From Bythopirellula polymerisocia (lineage in GTDB: Bacteria; Planctomycetota; Planctomycetia; Pirellulales; Lacipirellulaceae): DNA of 64,000 nucleotides. The notes beneath the pieces are model-generated. The model did not search any database. It was given only the letters and a program-made list of their open reading frames with translations, and was not told the DNA's origin. The position numbers and the translations under genes are program-made. The DNA is taken from positions 186,001 through 250,000 of the forward strand of contig NZ_SJPS01000005.1 in NCBI RefSeq assembly GCF_007860015.1. The letters run 5' to 3'. Numbering within the stretch: the first letter of the stretch is position 1; every line of letters begins with the position of its first letter. Positions 8,872 through 18,538 of this stretch are shown here, one piece after another.

Positions 8872-9564
8872 ATGAAGTACTTTGCATACGGCTCAAACTG
8901 CAACCACGCAGTCATGGAGAAGAAGGGAGTCCGCTTCAGTTCTTGTCAACACGCCGTGTTGCCAGGGTACCGACTTCTATTCAACAAGAAGGCAATGCGG
9001 GAAAATCTGCCGCCTGACATCGGTTTTGCCAACATCAACGAGGACCCAACCGGTACTGTCGAAGGTATACTATACGACATCGTTGACGATCATCTCGCGC
9101 TCTTGGACGAATCGGAACGATATCCAGATCACTACACGCGAATCGCAATCACGGTCCAAACAAAGGATAAATTGGTGCCGTGCACTACTTACCAAGCTCT
9201 TCCGGACAAGATCGCTAGCGGCCTCAAACCGTCTCGGAATTATCTGAATCATATCCTGTCGGCAAAAGACTTTCTCTCGCGGCAATACTTTGAGGCACTA
9301 AACAAGTCTCAAACCTATCTCGGCGAATGTGCCTGCTGCCTGAGGAAACAAGAGGTCGTATTTATCAAGGAGGAAGATCGGCTGCATATGCTCTGTCAGC
9401 CTTGTCGCGAGGCGCGCTTGATGTGGGGAGAGACCCGTGGGCGCAGACTGACCGTAGCAGAAACAGAAGCTATCATGCAACAGCTAGTAAAGGGCAGTTC
9501 TGGATTTCCGTCGATCCAAAAACTGATCGAAGAAGCCATCGCGGCGAAAATCATCGATCCGTAG
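8872..9564 (+). CDS. Gamma-glutamylcyclotransferase-like protein with Cys-rich tail
   Basis: The N-terminal domain is of the AIG2/gamma-glutamylcyclotransferase fold: MKYFAYGSN is the glycine-rich substrate loop, and LDESERYPDHYTR carries the expected acidic catalytic position. I chose ATG 8872 because MKYFAYGSN is the usual family N-terminus; the frame stays open to 8806 but adds unrelated residues. After about residue 140 the 230-residue protein continues with a four-cysteine segment (CACC ... CQPC, zinc-ribbon-like) and a helical C-terminus, longer than simple family members (about 110-150). Metal binding by the tail is inference. Isolated gene. Confidence 0.78.
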   Translation: MKYFAYGSNCNHAVMEKKGVRFSSCQHAVLPGYRLLFNKKAMRENLPPDIGFANINEDPTGTVEGILYDIVDDHLALLDESERYPDHYTRIAITVQTKDKLVPCTTYQALPDKIASGLKPSRNYLNHILSAKDFLSRQYFEALNKSQTYLGECACCLRKQEVVFIKEEDRLHMLCQPCREARLMWGETRGRRLTVAETEAIMQQLVKGSSGFPSIQKLIEEAIAAKIIDP

Positions 9565-9813
9565 TCAGCGACTAGACAGGTGCGCAAAGTTGCTTTGGCG
9601 GCCGCGCTTGCGCCTTGTGATGACAGTGCCTGCGTTAGACGCTGCGAAGAGATTCCAGCGTGCGTCGGTCTAGCTCCGAGATCAGAAGCACCCGAGCGTG
9701 TCACGAACGCCGGCTGCCGAAACGAACGAGGTGGTTTAGACTATTGCGAGTTTACCATTTTCCTTTGTGCTCGCGGTTGCATCTCTCTAAGCTTCTAAGG
9801 GTTTCTGCAAACT
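9565..9813. other. Gene-free stretch
   Basis: Part of a roughly 500-base gap before the giant gene's 3' end. It shows the second copy of the 13-mer TGCGCAAAGTTGC (near 9581). No gene is supported. Confidence 0.4.
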
Positions 9814-9886
9814 CGCAGAGGTGTCGAAATTCGAAGACGACCTCTGCACATAGCCCAAATTGCAAAGCTGCTGAGAGTGGTCCATC
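9814..9886 (+). repeat. 73-nt hairpin element, copy A
   Basis: Starts CGCAGAGGTGTC and ends AGAGTGGTCCATC. A stem forms from GCAGAGGT (9815-9822) with ACCTCTGC (9840-9847), extended by GTC/GAC across a one-base bulge. A second copy of identical length lies at 16553-16625 in the same orientation, on the other side of the giant gene. Strand is arbitrary. It could be an interspersed non-coding repeat or a structured RNA. Confidence 0.55.
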
Positions 9887-10068
9887 CTCGGGCAGTTTGG
9901 AAATCCGTGAACTGCGGTAGGTCGATTGGAGCAAAGTAGGTTTCGCTTGCGACCCTTCACGGCTTGACTGGGTGCAATCGTCGAACGTCACACGCCCGAA
10001 CCGGAACCCCGAAAAACGGTGGCTTGTTGACCACTGACATGTATCAATGAGTTCTTGCCCCGCCGCCG

Positions 10069-13000
10069 TTATCCGAACACTTGCTCCAACTGTTCTTCAG
10101 TGAGCCACCCTTCGGATACCTCTTCGGCATCTTTGGAATCAATGAATCCAAAGTCGACTTCCTCAGTGCCCCCTCCCCGCGGGAGAAAAGTGTCATCCGC
10201 AAACATGGAATCGTAGCTAATTTCCTGTTCCCATGGGGACTCGGTGAGGGGAACTAATTGGGGCTCGCCACTTTCCTCGAACAGATTCAGCGCCATGGCG
10301 GCATCGATGGCAGCCTGGTAGCTCGTTAAGGGGTCTTCCGTAGTACTCGCAAGCAGTGATACCGATTCGACCGGTTCGCCAACAGCTAACGTCGCGACCA
10401 TTGGCGGGACAGTTCCGTATTGCAGCTGCCATACGTCGAGGTCGTCGCCATCGACGTCCAGGTCGTTGTCCGCGTCCCCATCAGTCTTTGCGGCGGGCGA
10501 TGTGCCCAAACCGCGCTGCCAAGCCAGAAAATCGCGGCCATCGACGTCGCCGTCTCCATCGAAATCGGCAGAGGCCGCAATTGGTTGCACTTCGAACGCT
10601 CCGATGTCGATGCGGCCATTTTGCACACGACCATAGTTGTCACCGCGCTGATCGAAGAGGGGTACGTTGCCGACGCCGGGAGAGGCGGCTATGTCCCCCA
10701 TATCGATGGCCGGGCTGCCAGGCAAGAGCGCGTGGGTTTCGGTCGGGCCGCCATTGTCCTGTAGCGCACCGAGCATCGGGTCGCCGCCAATCAGATTGAA
10801 CGTATTTGTATTCAGAGAGCCAAAAACGTCCGCATCGCTGCCAGCTATGTTCCCTGCCACAATGGTGTGAGTGACATTCGCATTTCCATTGTTAGAGATT
10901 CCGCCGCCTTCGTCGATCGCTGAGTTGCCCGAGATAGTGCTGCTGGTGACAGTCACCGTGCCACTGCTGTGATTCCAGATGCCGCCGCCATACTCCGCCA
11001 AGTTGCCCGAGATGGTACTGCTGGTGACATTCGCCATACCACTGTTGAAGATGCCACCACCGCGGCTTGATGGGACGGAGCTTCCTGAGATGGTGCTGTC
11101 AGTAACAGTCAGCGTGCCCGTGTTGTAGATGGCGCCGCCGCCGCTGGTCGCGGAGCTTCCTGAGATGGTGCTGCTAGTAACATTAACCGTCCCACCGTCA
11201 CTATTATGGATGGCGCCACCGCGGTTATCATTGCCACCTGTGAGAGTGAGGCCGCTGATGGCGACCGTGGCGCTGTCGAAGATTCTTATGACGCGCGACA
11301 TGCCCTGGGCGTCGATCGTGAGCACGTCTGCCCCGAGGCCCGCGAGTGTGACATCGCTGGAGATTACAAGTTCTCCGTGGACGAGAAAGATCGTGCTCCC
11401 GGTAAGTGCGGCGTCAAATGTAATCGTGTCGGTACCTAGACCGCCGGCGGCGAGATCGACCGCCTCGCGCAAGCTCAAATCGCTGGCGCTGTAGTCGCCA
11501 TCGTTCTCATCGATGTTCGTGTCGACGACTAAGCTTAATCCGGGCAACGTCTGACGCTCGTAGGCACCGATGTCGATTCCTGTGCCCACGGCCGCCAGAT
11601 CGTCAAACACCCGTACAAACGGCGCCCCGCGCTGATCGAACTCCGCGGGATTGGGAACGATGCTGGGATTGCCCGCGTCGATTGCCGGACTGCCTACCAT
11701 CAGGGCGTGGGTGAGCGTGGATCCGCCGTTATTGGCAAGCAGGCCGAGCTGGGGAGCTTGATTGAGAATGTTTCCTGATCCGGTACCGGCGAAGATGCCC
11801 GAGCCGGTAGTATCGCCAATGAGGCTGAAATTGACGTTGAGAAAGCTGCTGGAATCGGGCTTCAAATCAGGTCCCTGGCCGACGGCCGTGTTTCCGGCGA
11901 CGATCGAGTTGGCAATCGTCAGCGTTGGGTTGTTGGAAGAGTCATATGAGTAGACCCCGCCCCCCCACCCCGCTGCCGAGTTCCCCGTCACCGTACTGCT
12001 GGTGAGCGTCACAGCGCCGTAAAGCGTGAAGATGCCGCCGCCATCGGCAAAAGTTCCCGTGGTGCTGTTGCCGCTGACCGTGCTGCCCGTGAGTATCACA
12101 GCGCCGGTATTCGTGAAGATGCCGCCGCCATTGGCACCAATTCCCGTGGTAATGTTTCCGCTGACGGTGCTGCCCGTAAGCGTCACGGCGCCCTGAAACG
12201 TGCGGATGCCGCCGCCATTGGCAAGAGCACCCGCGGTGCTGTTTCCGCTGACGGTACTGTCGGTGAGCGTCACAGCGCCGCCATACGTGCGGATGCCGCC
12301 GCCATTGGCATTAGAACCCGTGGTGCTGTTTCCGCTAACGGTGCTGCTGTTAAGTGTTAGCGTGCTGTTGGAGCCAAAAAGGATTCCGCCGCCATCTTCG
12401 AATTCTCCGATGGTCCGGCCGCCGGTGATCGTCAGCCCGGAGAGCGTCAAGTCGCCCGGGTTTGTGGAGAATCTGATCACCCGCGACTGCATATTGGCAT
12501 CGATCGTCACGTTGGCGGCGAGCGCCGTGGCGTCGATCGTAAGTGTGTCCGTGATAAGCAGCTCCGTTCCACCGAGGGTGATTGTCTGACCGGAAAGGGT
12601 CGCAGCGAAGAGAATTGTGTTGGCCCCGATGCTGCCGTTTGCCAGTCCCACGGCTTCGCGCAAGCTGAGGTTGCCCGCGCTGTAGACGCCGTCGTTCTCG
12701 TCGACATTGGTATCGACTGTCAGATTCAGACCGGCTACGAACTGCCGCTCATACGCCCCGATGTCGACGCGAAAGCCGGGGATGGTCGGATTGTTAACGA
12801 CGCGAATGAAAGGTGCGCCTCGCTGATCGAACAGAAACACACTGGGACCAACGTCCGGATCGCCTGCGTCGATTGCCGGACTGCCTACCATCAGGGCGTG
12901 GGTGAGCGTGGATCCGCCGTTATCGGCCAGCGGGCCGAGCAGGGCCGATTGATTGAGAATATTGCCTGTTCCGGTGCCAACAGTAATACCCGAGTCGGTC

Positions 13001-15870
13001 GTATCGCCAATAAGACTGAAATCGACGACGAGCGTGCTGTCGGGATCGGGCATCAAATCGGGTCCCGCACCGATGGCCGTGTTTCCGGCGACGATCGAAT
13101 TGGCAATCGTCAGCGTTGGGTTGGTGGCGAAGCCTCGAATGAAGACCCCGCCCCCGAACCCGTAGGTTGAATTCCCTGTCACCGTGCTACTGGTGAGAGT
13201 CACAGCGCCTTCAGTGGTGCCGATGCCGCCGCCACTGTCGCTGCTGTTGCCGCTGACGGTGCTGTCCGTGAGCATCACATCGCCATGTCTCGTGTAGATG
13301 CCGCCGCCACTTCTACCGCTGCTGTTGCCGCTGACGGTGCTGCCGGTGAGCGTCACGGCGCCGCTAAACGTACCGATGCCGCCGCCACTGAAAAAAGATT
13401 CTGTGGCACTGTTGTCGCTGACGGTGCTGCGGGTGAGCGTCACGGCGCCGGAATTCGTGTGGATGCCGCCGCCGTACGTATCGTTGCCATACGAGTGATT
13501 GTCGCTGACGGTGCTGCGGGTGAGCGTCACGGCGCCGGAATTCGTGTGGATGCCGCCGCCGCCGTTACCGCTGCTGTTGCCGCTGACGGTGCTGCCGGTG
13601 AGCGTCACATCGCCGAATCTCGTGTAGATGCCGCCGCTATCGGCAGAATTGCCCGTGGTGCTGTTGCCGCTGACAGTGCTGCCAGTGAGCGTCACGGCGC
13701 CGGAATACGTGAGGATGCCGCCGCCATCGGCAAAAAAACCCGCGGTGCTGTTGCCACTGACGGTGCTGTCCATAAGCGTCACGGCGCCGGAAGCCGTGAA
13801 GATGCCGCCGCCATGGGCAGCCGAACCTGTGGTGCTATTGCCGCTGACGGTGCTGTTGGTGAGCGTCACAGCGCCGGAAATCGCGTAGATGCCGCTGCCA
13901 CGGGCATTAGAACCCGCGGTGCTGTTGCCGCTAACGATGCTGTCGGTGAGCGTCACAGCGCCGGAACCCGAGAAGATGCCGCCGCCAGAGGCATCAGCAT
14001 CTGTGGTGCTATTGCCGCTGACGGTGCAGTTGTTAAGTGTTAGTGTTAGCGTGCTTATGTATTCGAAGCGGATGTGGATGCCGCCGCCACCTCCGGTAAA
14101 ATCGCCGTCAATCGTCCGGCCACCGGTAAGGTTGAGCCCGGCCAGCGTGAAGTCGCCGGTGGCGGCGTTGATGTGGAGTACCCGCGACTGCATATTGCCG
14201 TCGATCGTCACGTTGGCGTCGAGCGCCGTGGCGTCGATCGTGAGTGCTTCGCTGATCTCTAGTTCCGTGCCGCCGAGTGTGATCGTCTGGCCGCTGAGAC
14301 TGGCGTCGAAGGTAATCGTATCAGCGAGGGGATTCAGGTTGGCCCAGAAAACAGCCTCACGCAGCGCCAGATTACCGATCGTGAAATCCCCATCGAATAG
14401 ATCGCTCACCGTATCCACAACCAGGCCCTGGGCAGGAAATCCATAATGCAATTCAAACGCCCCCATGTCGATGCGGCTGAAAAACACCCGCACAAACGGC
14501 GCTCCTCGCTGGTCAAACTCTGCGAAATTGAGGGCGATGCCCGGATCGCCCGCATCAATCGCTAGGCTGCCAGCCAGCAGCGCGTGGGTCTGGGTAGGTC
14601 CGCCATTGTTGGCAATTGGACCGAGCAGCGGATCGATGATGCCGGCGCCTGCTGCGCTACCGATAAGATTGCCGCTGGCGTCCGGCGCTTGTGCCTCGGC
14701 GAGGCCTGTCCCGGCTCGATCGCCGATGAGACTGAAATTGACCGCAAAAATGCCGGTGCCGGGCCGTATATCAGGGCTGCCGCCGCCGGCCGTGTTGCCG
14801 GCCACGATGGAATTCGTGATGGTGACCGGGTCATCAAGGTTCCAGAGTCCTCCGGCGGTGGCACTTACGCCGTTCGCGTGGTTGTCGGTGATCGTACTGT
14901 GCATCAGCGTGACGGCACCCTTGGAGTAAATCCCGCCACCATCGGCAAGCAGCCCCGCCGTACTGTTTCCGCTGACGGTGCTGCTGGCAAGAGTCACGGC
15001 GCCCTGGGAGTAAATCGCTCCGCCATCGGATCGATCCCCCGTCGTGCTATTCCCACTGATGGTGCTGCTGGTGAGCGTGACGGTGGAGCCTCGGAAGTGA
15101 ATCCCGCCGCCATCGGCGCCGAACCCCGCCGTGCTATTTCCGCTGAGCGTGCTGCTGGTGAGTGTCACCACGCCGGAAGAGGTGTAGATGCCGCCGCCAT
15201 GTGCATAGTTCCCCGCCGTACTGTTTCCGCTGAGGGTGCTGCTTATGAGCGAGACGGAACCCAAGGAGAAAATTCCGCCGCCTCGGGCGAGAGTCCCGGC
15301 TGTGCTGTTTCCGCTGAGGATGCTACTAGCAAGAGTTAACGCGCCGTCTGAGAGAAAGCGGATACCGCCGCCAGCATGCGTGAGGTCTGCGGAGTTTAGA
15401 TTGTCACCGGTCGTCCGACCACCGGTGAGCGAGAGCCCGTCAAGTGTAACGTTGCCGGCGCCGACCGTGATGTTGAAAATCCGCGACAGCCCGTTTGCGT
15501 CGATCGTCACGTTCTGGGGTAGCGACCTGGCGTCAATCGTGAGTGCCTCGGTGATATCCAGGTCCCCTCTGCTGAGGGTGATCGTCTGTGGTGTGGCGAA
15601 GAGCGATGCATCGAAAATAATCGTATCGGCAAAGAATCCAGCCTCCGAACCATCGACGCTGATGTCGAGATTAGCGGCATAAATCGCTTCGCGGAGCGTC
15701 ACCCCGTCGCCAACAATAAGATCGTCGGTCAGCGACGTGACCGTAATGAACGATAACATCCGCCGGTCTTCGAGCGATTCGATCCGCAAGCGCCGATCGT
15801 GGCGAGGGGAAGTCTTCGTACGAGAACTTCGCTCACGTCGAAACCACTCAAAACGTCGCATCCGGGACAT
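10069..15870 (-). CDS. Giant secreted beta-helix protein with dockerin and conserved C-tail
   Basis: A 1933-residue exported surface or matrix protein. ATG 15870 is preferred over the frame's upstream start because GGAAGG lies just ahead of it; residues 33-39 are then LEDRRML, the planctomycete extracellular N-terminal motif. Four tandem modules follow, each opening with an LREA segment ([39 protein letters not shown]). Each then runs into right-handed beta-helix repeats of the type [21 protein letters not shown] and closes with an AIDAGDP...[11 protein letters not shown]...IDIGAYE block (choice-of-anchor-Q-like). Near residue 1795 come two dockerin-like calcium loops ([28 protein letters not shown]). 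The last 48 residues end [12 protein letters not shown], nearly as in the 30.4-kb giant. No PEP-CTERM tail. Probable adhesin or extracellular scaffold. Confidence 0.85.
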   Translation of the reverse strand: MSRMRRFEWFRRERSSRTKTSPRHDRRLRIESLEDRRMLSFITVTSLTDDLIVGDGVTLREAIYAANLDISVDGSEAGFFADTIIFDASLFATPQTITLSRGDLDITEALTIDARSLPQNVTIDANGLSRIFNITVGAGNVTLDGLSLTGGRTTGDNLNSADLTHAGGGIRFLSDGALTLASSILSGNSTAGTLARGGGIFSLGSVSLISSTLSGNSTAGNYAHGGGIYTSSGVVTLTSSTLSGNSTAGFGADGGGIHFRGSTVTLTSSTISGNSTTGDRSDGGAIYSQGAVTLASSTVSGNSTAGLLADGGGIYSKGAVTLMHSTITDNHANGVSATAGGLWNLDDPVTITNSIVAGNTAGGGSPDIRPGTGIFAVNFSLIGDRAGTGLAEAQAPDASGNLIGSAAGAGIIDPLLGPIANNGGPTQTHALLAGSLAIDAGDPGIALNFAEFDQRGAPFVRVFFSRIDMGAFELHYGFPAQGLVVDTVSDLFDGDFTIGNLALREAVFWANLNPLADTITFDASLSGQTITLGGTELEISEALTIDATALDANVTIDGNMQSRVLHINAATGDFTLAGLNLTGGRTIDGDFTGGGGGIHIRFEYISTLTLTLNNCTVSGNSTTDADASGGGIFSGSGAVTLTDSIVSGNSTAGSNARGSGIYAISGAVTLTNSTVSGNSTTGSAAHGGGIFTASGAVTLMDSTVSGNSTAGFFADGGGILTYSGAVTLTGSTVSGNSTTGNSADSGGIYTRFGDVTLTGSTVSGNSSGNGGGGIHTNSGAVTLTRSTVSDNHSYGNDTYGGGIHTNSGAVTLTRSTVSDNSATESFFSGGGIGTFSGAVTLTGSTVSGNSSGRSGGGIYTRHGDVMLTDSTVSGNSSDSGGGIGTTEGAVTLTSSTVTGNSTYGFGGGVFIRGFATNPTLTIANSIVAGNTAIGAGPDLMPDPDSTLVVDFSLIGDTTDSGITVGTGTGNILNQSALLGPLADNGGSTLTHALMVGSPAIDAGDPDVGPSVFLFDQRGAPFIRVVNNPTIPGFRVDIGAYERQFVAGLNLTVDTNVDENDGVYSAGNLSLREAVGLANGSIGANTILFAATLSGQTITLGGTELLITDTLTIDATALAANVTIDANMQSRVIRFSTNPGDLTLSGLTITGGRTIGEFEDGGGILFGSNSTLTLNSSTVSGNSTTGSNANGGGIRTYGGAVTLTDSTVSGNSTAGALANGGGIRTFQGAVTLTGSTVSGNITTGIGANGGGIFTNTGAVILTGSTVSGNSTTGTFADGGGIFTLYGAVTLTSSTVTGNSAAGWGGGVYSYDSSNNPTLTIANSIVAGNTAVGQGPDLKPDSSSFLNVNFSLIGDTTGSGIFAGTGSGNILNQAPQLGLLANNGGSTLTHALMVGSPAIDAGNPSIVPNPAEFDQRGAPFVRVFDDLAAVGTGIDIGAYERQTLPGLSLVVDTNIDENDGDYSASDLSLREAVDLAAGGLGTDTITFDAALTGSTIFLVHGELVISSDVTLAGLGADVLTIDAQGMSRVIRIFDSATVAISGLTLTGGNDNRGGAIHNSDGGTVNVTSSTISGSSATSGGGAIYNTGTLTVTDSTISGSSVPSSRGGGIFNSGMANVTSSTISGNLAEYGGGIWNHSSGTVTVTSSTISGNSAIDEGGGISNNGNANVTHTIVAGNIAGSDADVFGSLNTNTFNLIGGDPMLGALQDNGGPTETHALLPGSPAIDMGDIAASPGVGNVPLFDQRGDNYGRVQNGRIDIGAFEVQPIAASADFDGDGDVDGRDFLAWQRGLGTSPAAKTDGDADNDLDVDGDDLDVWQLQYGTVPPMVATLAVGEPVESVSLLASTTEDPLTSYQAAIDAAMALNLFEESGEPQLVPLTESPWEQEISYDSMFADDTFLPRGGGTEEVDFGFIDSKDAEEVSEGWLTEEQLEQVFG
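11971..15340. repeat. Tandem coding repeats of the giant gene
   Basis: Within the giant gene, units of about 70-85 bases recur dozens of times (plus-strand consensus near GCTGTTGCCGCTGACGGTGC followed by TGAGCGTCACGGCGCC). The closest pairs are near 13430-13580 and 13640-13880, where neighbouring units are almost identical. They encode beta-helix rungs. Such near-identity allows expansion and contraction by recombination and may also be a place where an assembly is collapsed. Confidence 0.8.
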
Positions 15871-16318
15871 GGGGAATGTCCTTCCATGCAAGTCAAGCAG
15901 GCTAAAGAAGACATCGCAGCAATAGGCTGCTAAGAAAACAGGAACCTGGTCGACAGGGGGAAAAAGCGCGGCCAAGGTCAGCAATTCGCGAGAATCACAA
16001 GGCTCAATCGGGACGTAAATCGTCTCTCAGCAAAGCCGATTTAAAAAACCTCAACTCTCTGAGTCTAGCCACCTGGGAGGGGAATACAAGCATTTCGTAT
16101 GAAATCTCTACTTTGAGGGCGAATATCAAGAAATAGGGCGTCGGCACTAATCATTATGCGTGGAAACCGCAACGCCCATCTTGTTAGCCGCGATGCGCAG
16201 CGCGTCTACGTTGCCCCGCGATAAACTCCGGTCACATACGTTCCCGGCTCGCCATCTTTCTGACTAGCCTCTCACAAATCCATTGGACTTCTTCCCACAT
16301 GAGCAACCCTACGGTGAA
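15871..16318. other. Upstream region of the giant gene
   Basis: No gene is supported. It should contain the promoter of the giant gene (transcribed leftward); no confident -35/-10 pair was identified. Confidence 0.4.
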
Positions 16319-16624
16319 TTAGACCGCCATCTTGTGCCGCGGCGGTAGCATTACGAGGATTGCGATTGGAATGATCAACCACAGCGAGCTTGGCTCGGGA
16401 ACGGCAGCCGAGCTTGCTGACCGATGACCTACCGACCGGAGTCACCAAGGCAGGTCACCAAACGACGCAGGTATCGAGACCGCTGCTGTTAACGGCATTC
16501 GGTTCGAGATGGCGGATGCATCAGCCGCCAGCTCGAAGAGGTTCTTCCAATGCGCGGAGGTGTCTAGATCTGAGACACACCTCAGTGACTTAGCTCCACC
16601 CGAAACTCGCAGCGAGTGGTCCAT
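16319..16624 (-). pseudogene. Decayed PEP-CTERM protein tail
   Basis: Read on the minus strand, the frame ending in TAA at 16319-16321 encodes SAAVPEPSSLWLIIPIAI followed by more hydrophobic residues and PPRHK: a complete PEP-CTERM sorting tail (VPEP motif, one transmembrane helix, basic end). The same frame is broken by a TGA at 16442-16444; upstream of it the 60 codons to 16624 have no recognised domain. No start with a ribosome site serves the tail. This is best read as the 3' remnant of a lost exosortase substrate. The upstream boundary is uncertain and overlaps hairpin element copy B. Confidence 0.55.
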
Positions 16625-16625
16625 C
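16553..16625 (+). repeat. 73-nt hairpin element, copy B
   Basis: Starts CGCGGAGGTGTC and ends GCGAGTGGTCCATC, matching copy A at both ends and in length. GAGGTGTC (16557-16564) pairs with GAC-AC-ACCTC (16574-16583), so the hairpin is kept although the loop differs. The 11-mer AGTGGTCCATC appears a third time at 16739-16749 without the hairpin. Confidence 0.55.
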
Positions 16626-16627
16626 GA

Positions 16628-16736
16628 ATGGCACTAGCTTAAGGATCACACGCACCGTGCTAGCGTCCCGTTTTTCGATTGAATCGTAGCTGGCACCCGT
16701 GGCTGATCTCCTCCGGAGGGCTTAAGCTAGTGACAT
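16628..16736. repeat. Imperfect inverted repeat, MITE-like
   Basis: Left arm 16628-16643 (ATGGCACTAGCTTAAG) and right arm 16721-16736 (CTTAAGCTAGTGACAT) are reverse complements at 15 of 16 positions, 77 bases apart. AGTGGTCCATC sits just outside each arm (16615-16625 and 16739-16749), as a direct repeat. No coding capacity. This is the shape of a miniature inverted-repeat element with flanking duplication, although 11 bases is long for a target duplication. Confidence 0.45.
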
Positions 16737-16892
16737 TCAGTGGTCCATCCGCTGCAGATTAGACTTGCCTCCACTTGAAGGCGGGTGTTCACGCTGCCGC
16801 AGCTTTGCGACATGCGATTCGATACTACAAGGTCATCTAGTACCGTCAGCAATCAGGGCCAAGGCGGCTATTGGCGGACACAATTTATTGCA

Positions 16893-16935
16893 CTACGTAA
16901 GCCGTCTGCGGCAAACGCCAAGCCTCGGCTCAGGG
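16893..16935 (-). pseudogene. Second PEP-CTERM tail remnant
   Basis: On the minus strand the frame ending in TAG at 16893-16895 reads GPEPRLGVCRRRLT. The last 28 bases match the 3' end of the 19280-20269 gene at 24 of 28 positions (that gene ends GACRRRLA). The transmembrane helix between PEP and the Arg cluster is missing, so this is a degraded fragment. Short, so chance cannot be fully excluded. Confidence 0.35.
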
Positions 16936-17052
16936 CCTAGGATTTCATTCCATCTCAACCAAGCAGCTGAGCTGGTTTTTTAACAACCAGGCCTGCTCAA
17001 GCCTTCTGACCCAGATTGGCCTACGTTGCTGACGTCTTGTTGGCTCAGCCTC

Positions 17053-18321
17053 TTAACTTCGGTCGCACTTTGATCGACATGAGCGGCACGAAGCGCGTCG
17101 GCGAACGGCAGCGATTGCCATCGTCGCCATCATAATGCCGAACGTACTTGGTTCCGGGACGCTCAAGGCAATTTGACTGACATTCGCGATGCCCTCGCTT
17201 GTAAAACTCAAGCCGCTCACAAAAGGTGGGTGAATGTCCGGGTCAACCATTTCACCGACATCGATTCCGCGAAGGAAGAACTGAGATGCTCCCAATGCGT
17301 CGATTGACGTAAAGTCAAATACGCTGCCCGCCATCAGATCGTAGGTGACGCCATCAAATTCCAGCTGAAACAGTTTGTCGCCATTCGGCAGCACGTGAGG
17401 GATCGTAAAGCTGGCGAATCGACTCCCTTCGACTCTGTATTCATAACCATGCGCGAAGACTGGATCGAAGTATAGCGTGTTGCCAATTCCATAGTCCTGC
17501 ATAACAGGAATTGTGAACTGAAATGTGCCTGATTGCTGCCCCGTTTGTGGCGGGAACGGGTTCATGACGGACAATCCGGGCAGCCCGTCCCTACCCCACG
17601 TAACGGCAAATTGAAGCGAATCTTGTGGGGTCAAGGCGTGAGCGACGACTCCAAACCCTGCACTCAGCAAGAGCCGATGTTCAATGCTGCTCCCTAATGG
17701 AATTGTTAAGAATCCAGTGCCTTCGCTGATATTAACTAGACCACCATTAGAATCCACATCGATGGATGCATCCCCTCCTTGCCCTGTGAATGCGTAAGCG
17801 ATATTCAAGGTTTCGTCGCCAACCTCGGTTTGCCAATTTACACCGCCGGTGCCACCAAAGGCATTTGAACCCAAGGAAACGGGAGTGGGTCCAACTGAGA
17901 CTTCAGCTCTGCTGAAACTCGAAAATACGCCCGACCGAAAGTCTGGAGGCACGTTGACATAGGTGGCGGAAACAGCACTGGCAGTGCTCCCGCCCTGTAT
18001 CGCAGTCGACACTGATCTTGCAACTCCAACCGGCGAGGTTGCGAAAACATTCGAGCTATCAATGAATGTGACGTTCTCAGGGATTCCTTGATAGTGAACC
18101 TCTGCACGGGTGAACGCCCCGATCTCCCACGTTCCGCCCGCTGCAGTTCCGACATCTGCTATTGCAACCATCAGGACGATAAGCGCGCACAGTAAACCGA
18201 GGCTGATAGCGCGGATCGAAACTGCTGAATCACTCGATAGGACACCGGCGAGTAAACCATTCGAGCAGACCTGGCCGATCCGCTCCTCAGCAGATAAAAC
18301 CTGGTATTGAATACGTGACAT
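17053..18321 (-). CDS. PEP-CTERM exported protein 1
   Basis: From ATG 18321, preceded by AAGGAGA, the product has 422 residues; the longer frame to 18591 has no ribosome site and is ignored. A hydrophobic segment (AISLGLLCALIVLMVAIAD) near residues 40-60 is the signal sequence. The body is beta-rich with no domain I can name. The C-terminus reads LSVPEPSTFGIMMATMAIAA then RRRASCRSCRSK, a PEP-CTERM tail handled by exosortase in Gram-negative bacteria. It is the last of four leftward PEP-CTERM genes here. No exosortase gene is in the window. Probably an envelope or matrix protein. Confidence 0.8.
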   Translation of the reverse strand: MSRIQYQVLSAEERIGQVCSNGLLAGVLSSDSAVSIRAISLGLLCALIVLMVAIADVGTAAGGTWEIGAFTRAEVHYQGIPENVTFIDSSNVFATSPVGVARSVSTAIQGGSTASAVSATYVNVPPDFRSGVFSSFSRAEVSVGPTPVSLGSNAFGGTGGVNWQTEVGDETLNIAYAFTGQGGDASIDVDSNGGLVNISEGTGFLTIPLGSSIEHRLLLSAGFGVVAHALTPQDSLQFAVTWGRDGLPGLSVMNPFPPQTGQQSGTFQFTIPVMQDYGIGNTLYFDPVFAHGYEYRVEGSRFASFTIPHVLPNGDKLFQLEFDGVTYDLMAGSVFDFTSIDALGASQFFLRGIDVGEMVDPDIHPPFVSGLSFTSEGIANVSQIALSVPEPSTFGIMMATMAIAAVRRRASCRSCRSKCDRS

Positions 18322-18419
18322 GGAAACGTCTCCTTGAGCAGGCGAAAATGACAATCTAATTGATCCAACAATATCACACGCGCGCGTTGGTGCCAACGAT
18401 CGCGTTACCCAGCCGAAAC

Positions 18420-18441
18420 GGCCCCTTCGTTCGAAGGGGCC
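18420..18441 (-). terminator. Hairpin downstream of PEP-CTERM gene 2
   Basis: GGCCCCTTCG (18420-18429) pairs perfectly with CGAAGGGGCC (18432-18441). It lies about 100 bases after the stop of the 18539 gene and before the start of the 17053 gene, both leftward. On the minus strand only GTTT follows, so the U-tract is weak. Confidence 0.6.
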
Positions 18442-18538
18442 TCTCAATGAAGATAGACAATGATTACCCATACTTAGCCCTACTTCTCCAGTCAGCCGAG
18501 CTAGCTTTCTCACCAGCCCGGCCCCTTTTCGTACATAA

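Noticed and set aside
13285..14043. Plus-strand 252-codon frame rich in [12 protein letters not shown] repeats
   Set aside because: It is the antisense reading of the giant gene's coding repeats; periodic sense codons keep the opposite frame open. No ribosome site, and the composition is purely repeat-derived.
11971..15340. CRISPR-array-like regular repeats
   Set aside because: The spacing is regular, but the whole stretch is one open frame encoding beta-helix rungs; the units themselves vary and there are no unique spacers or cas genes.
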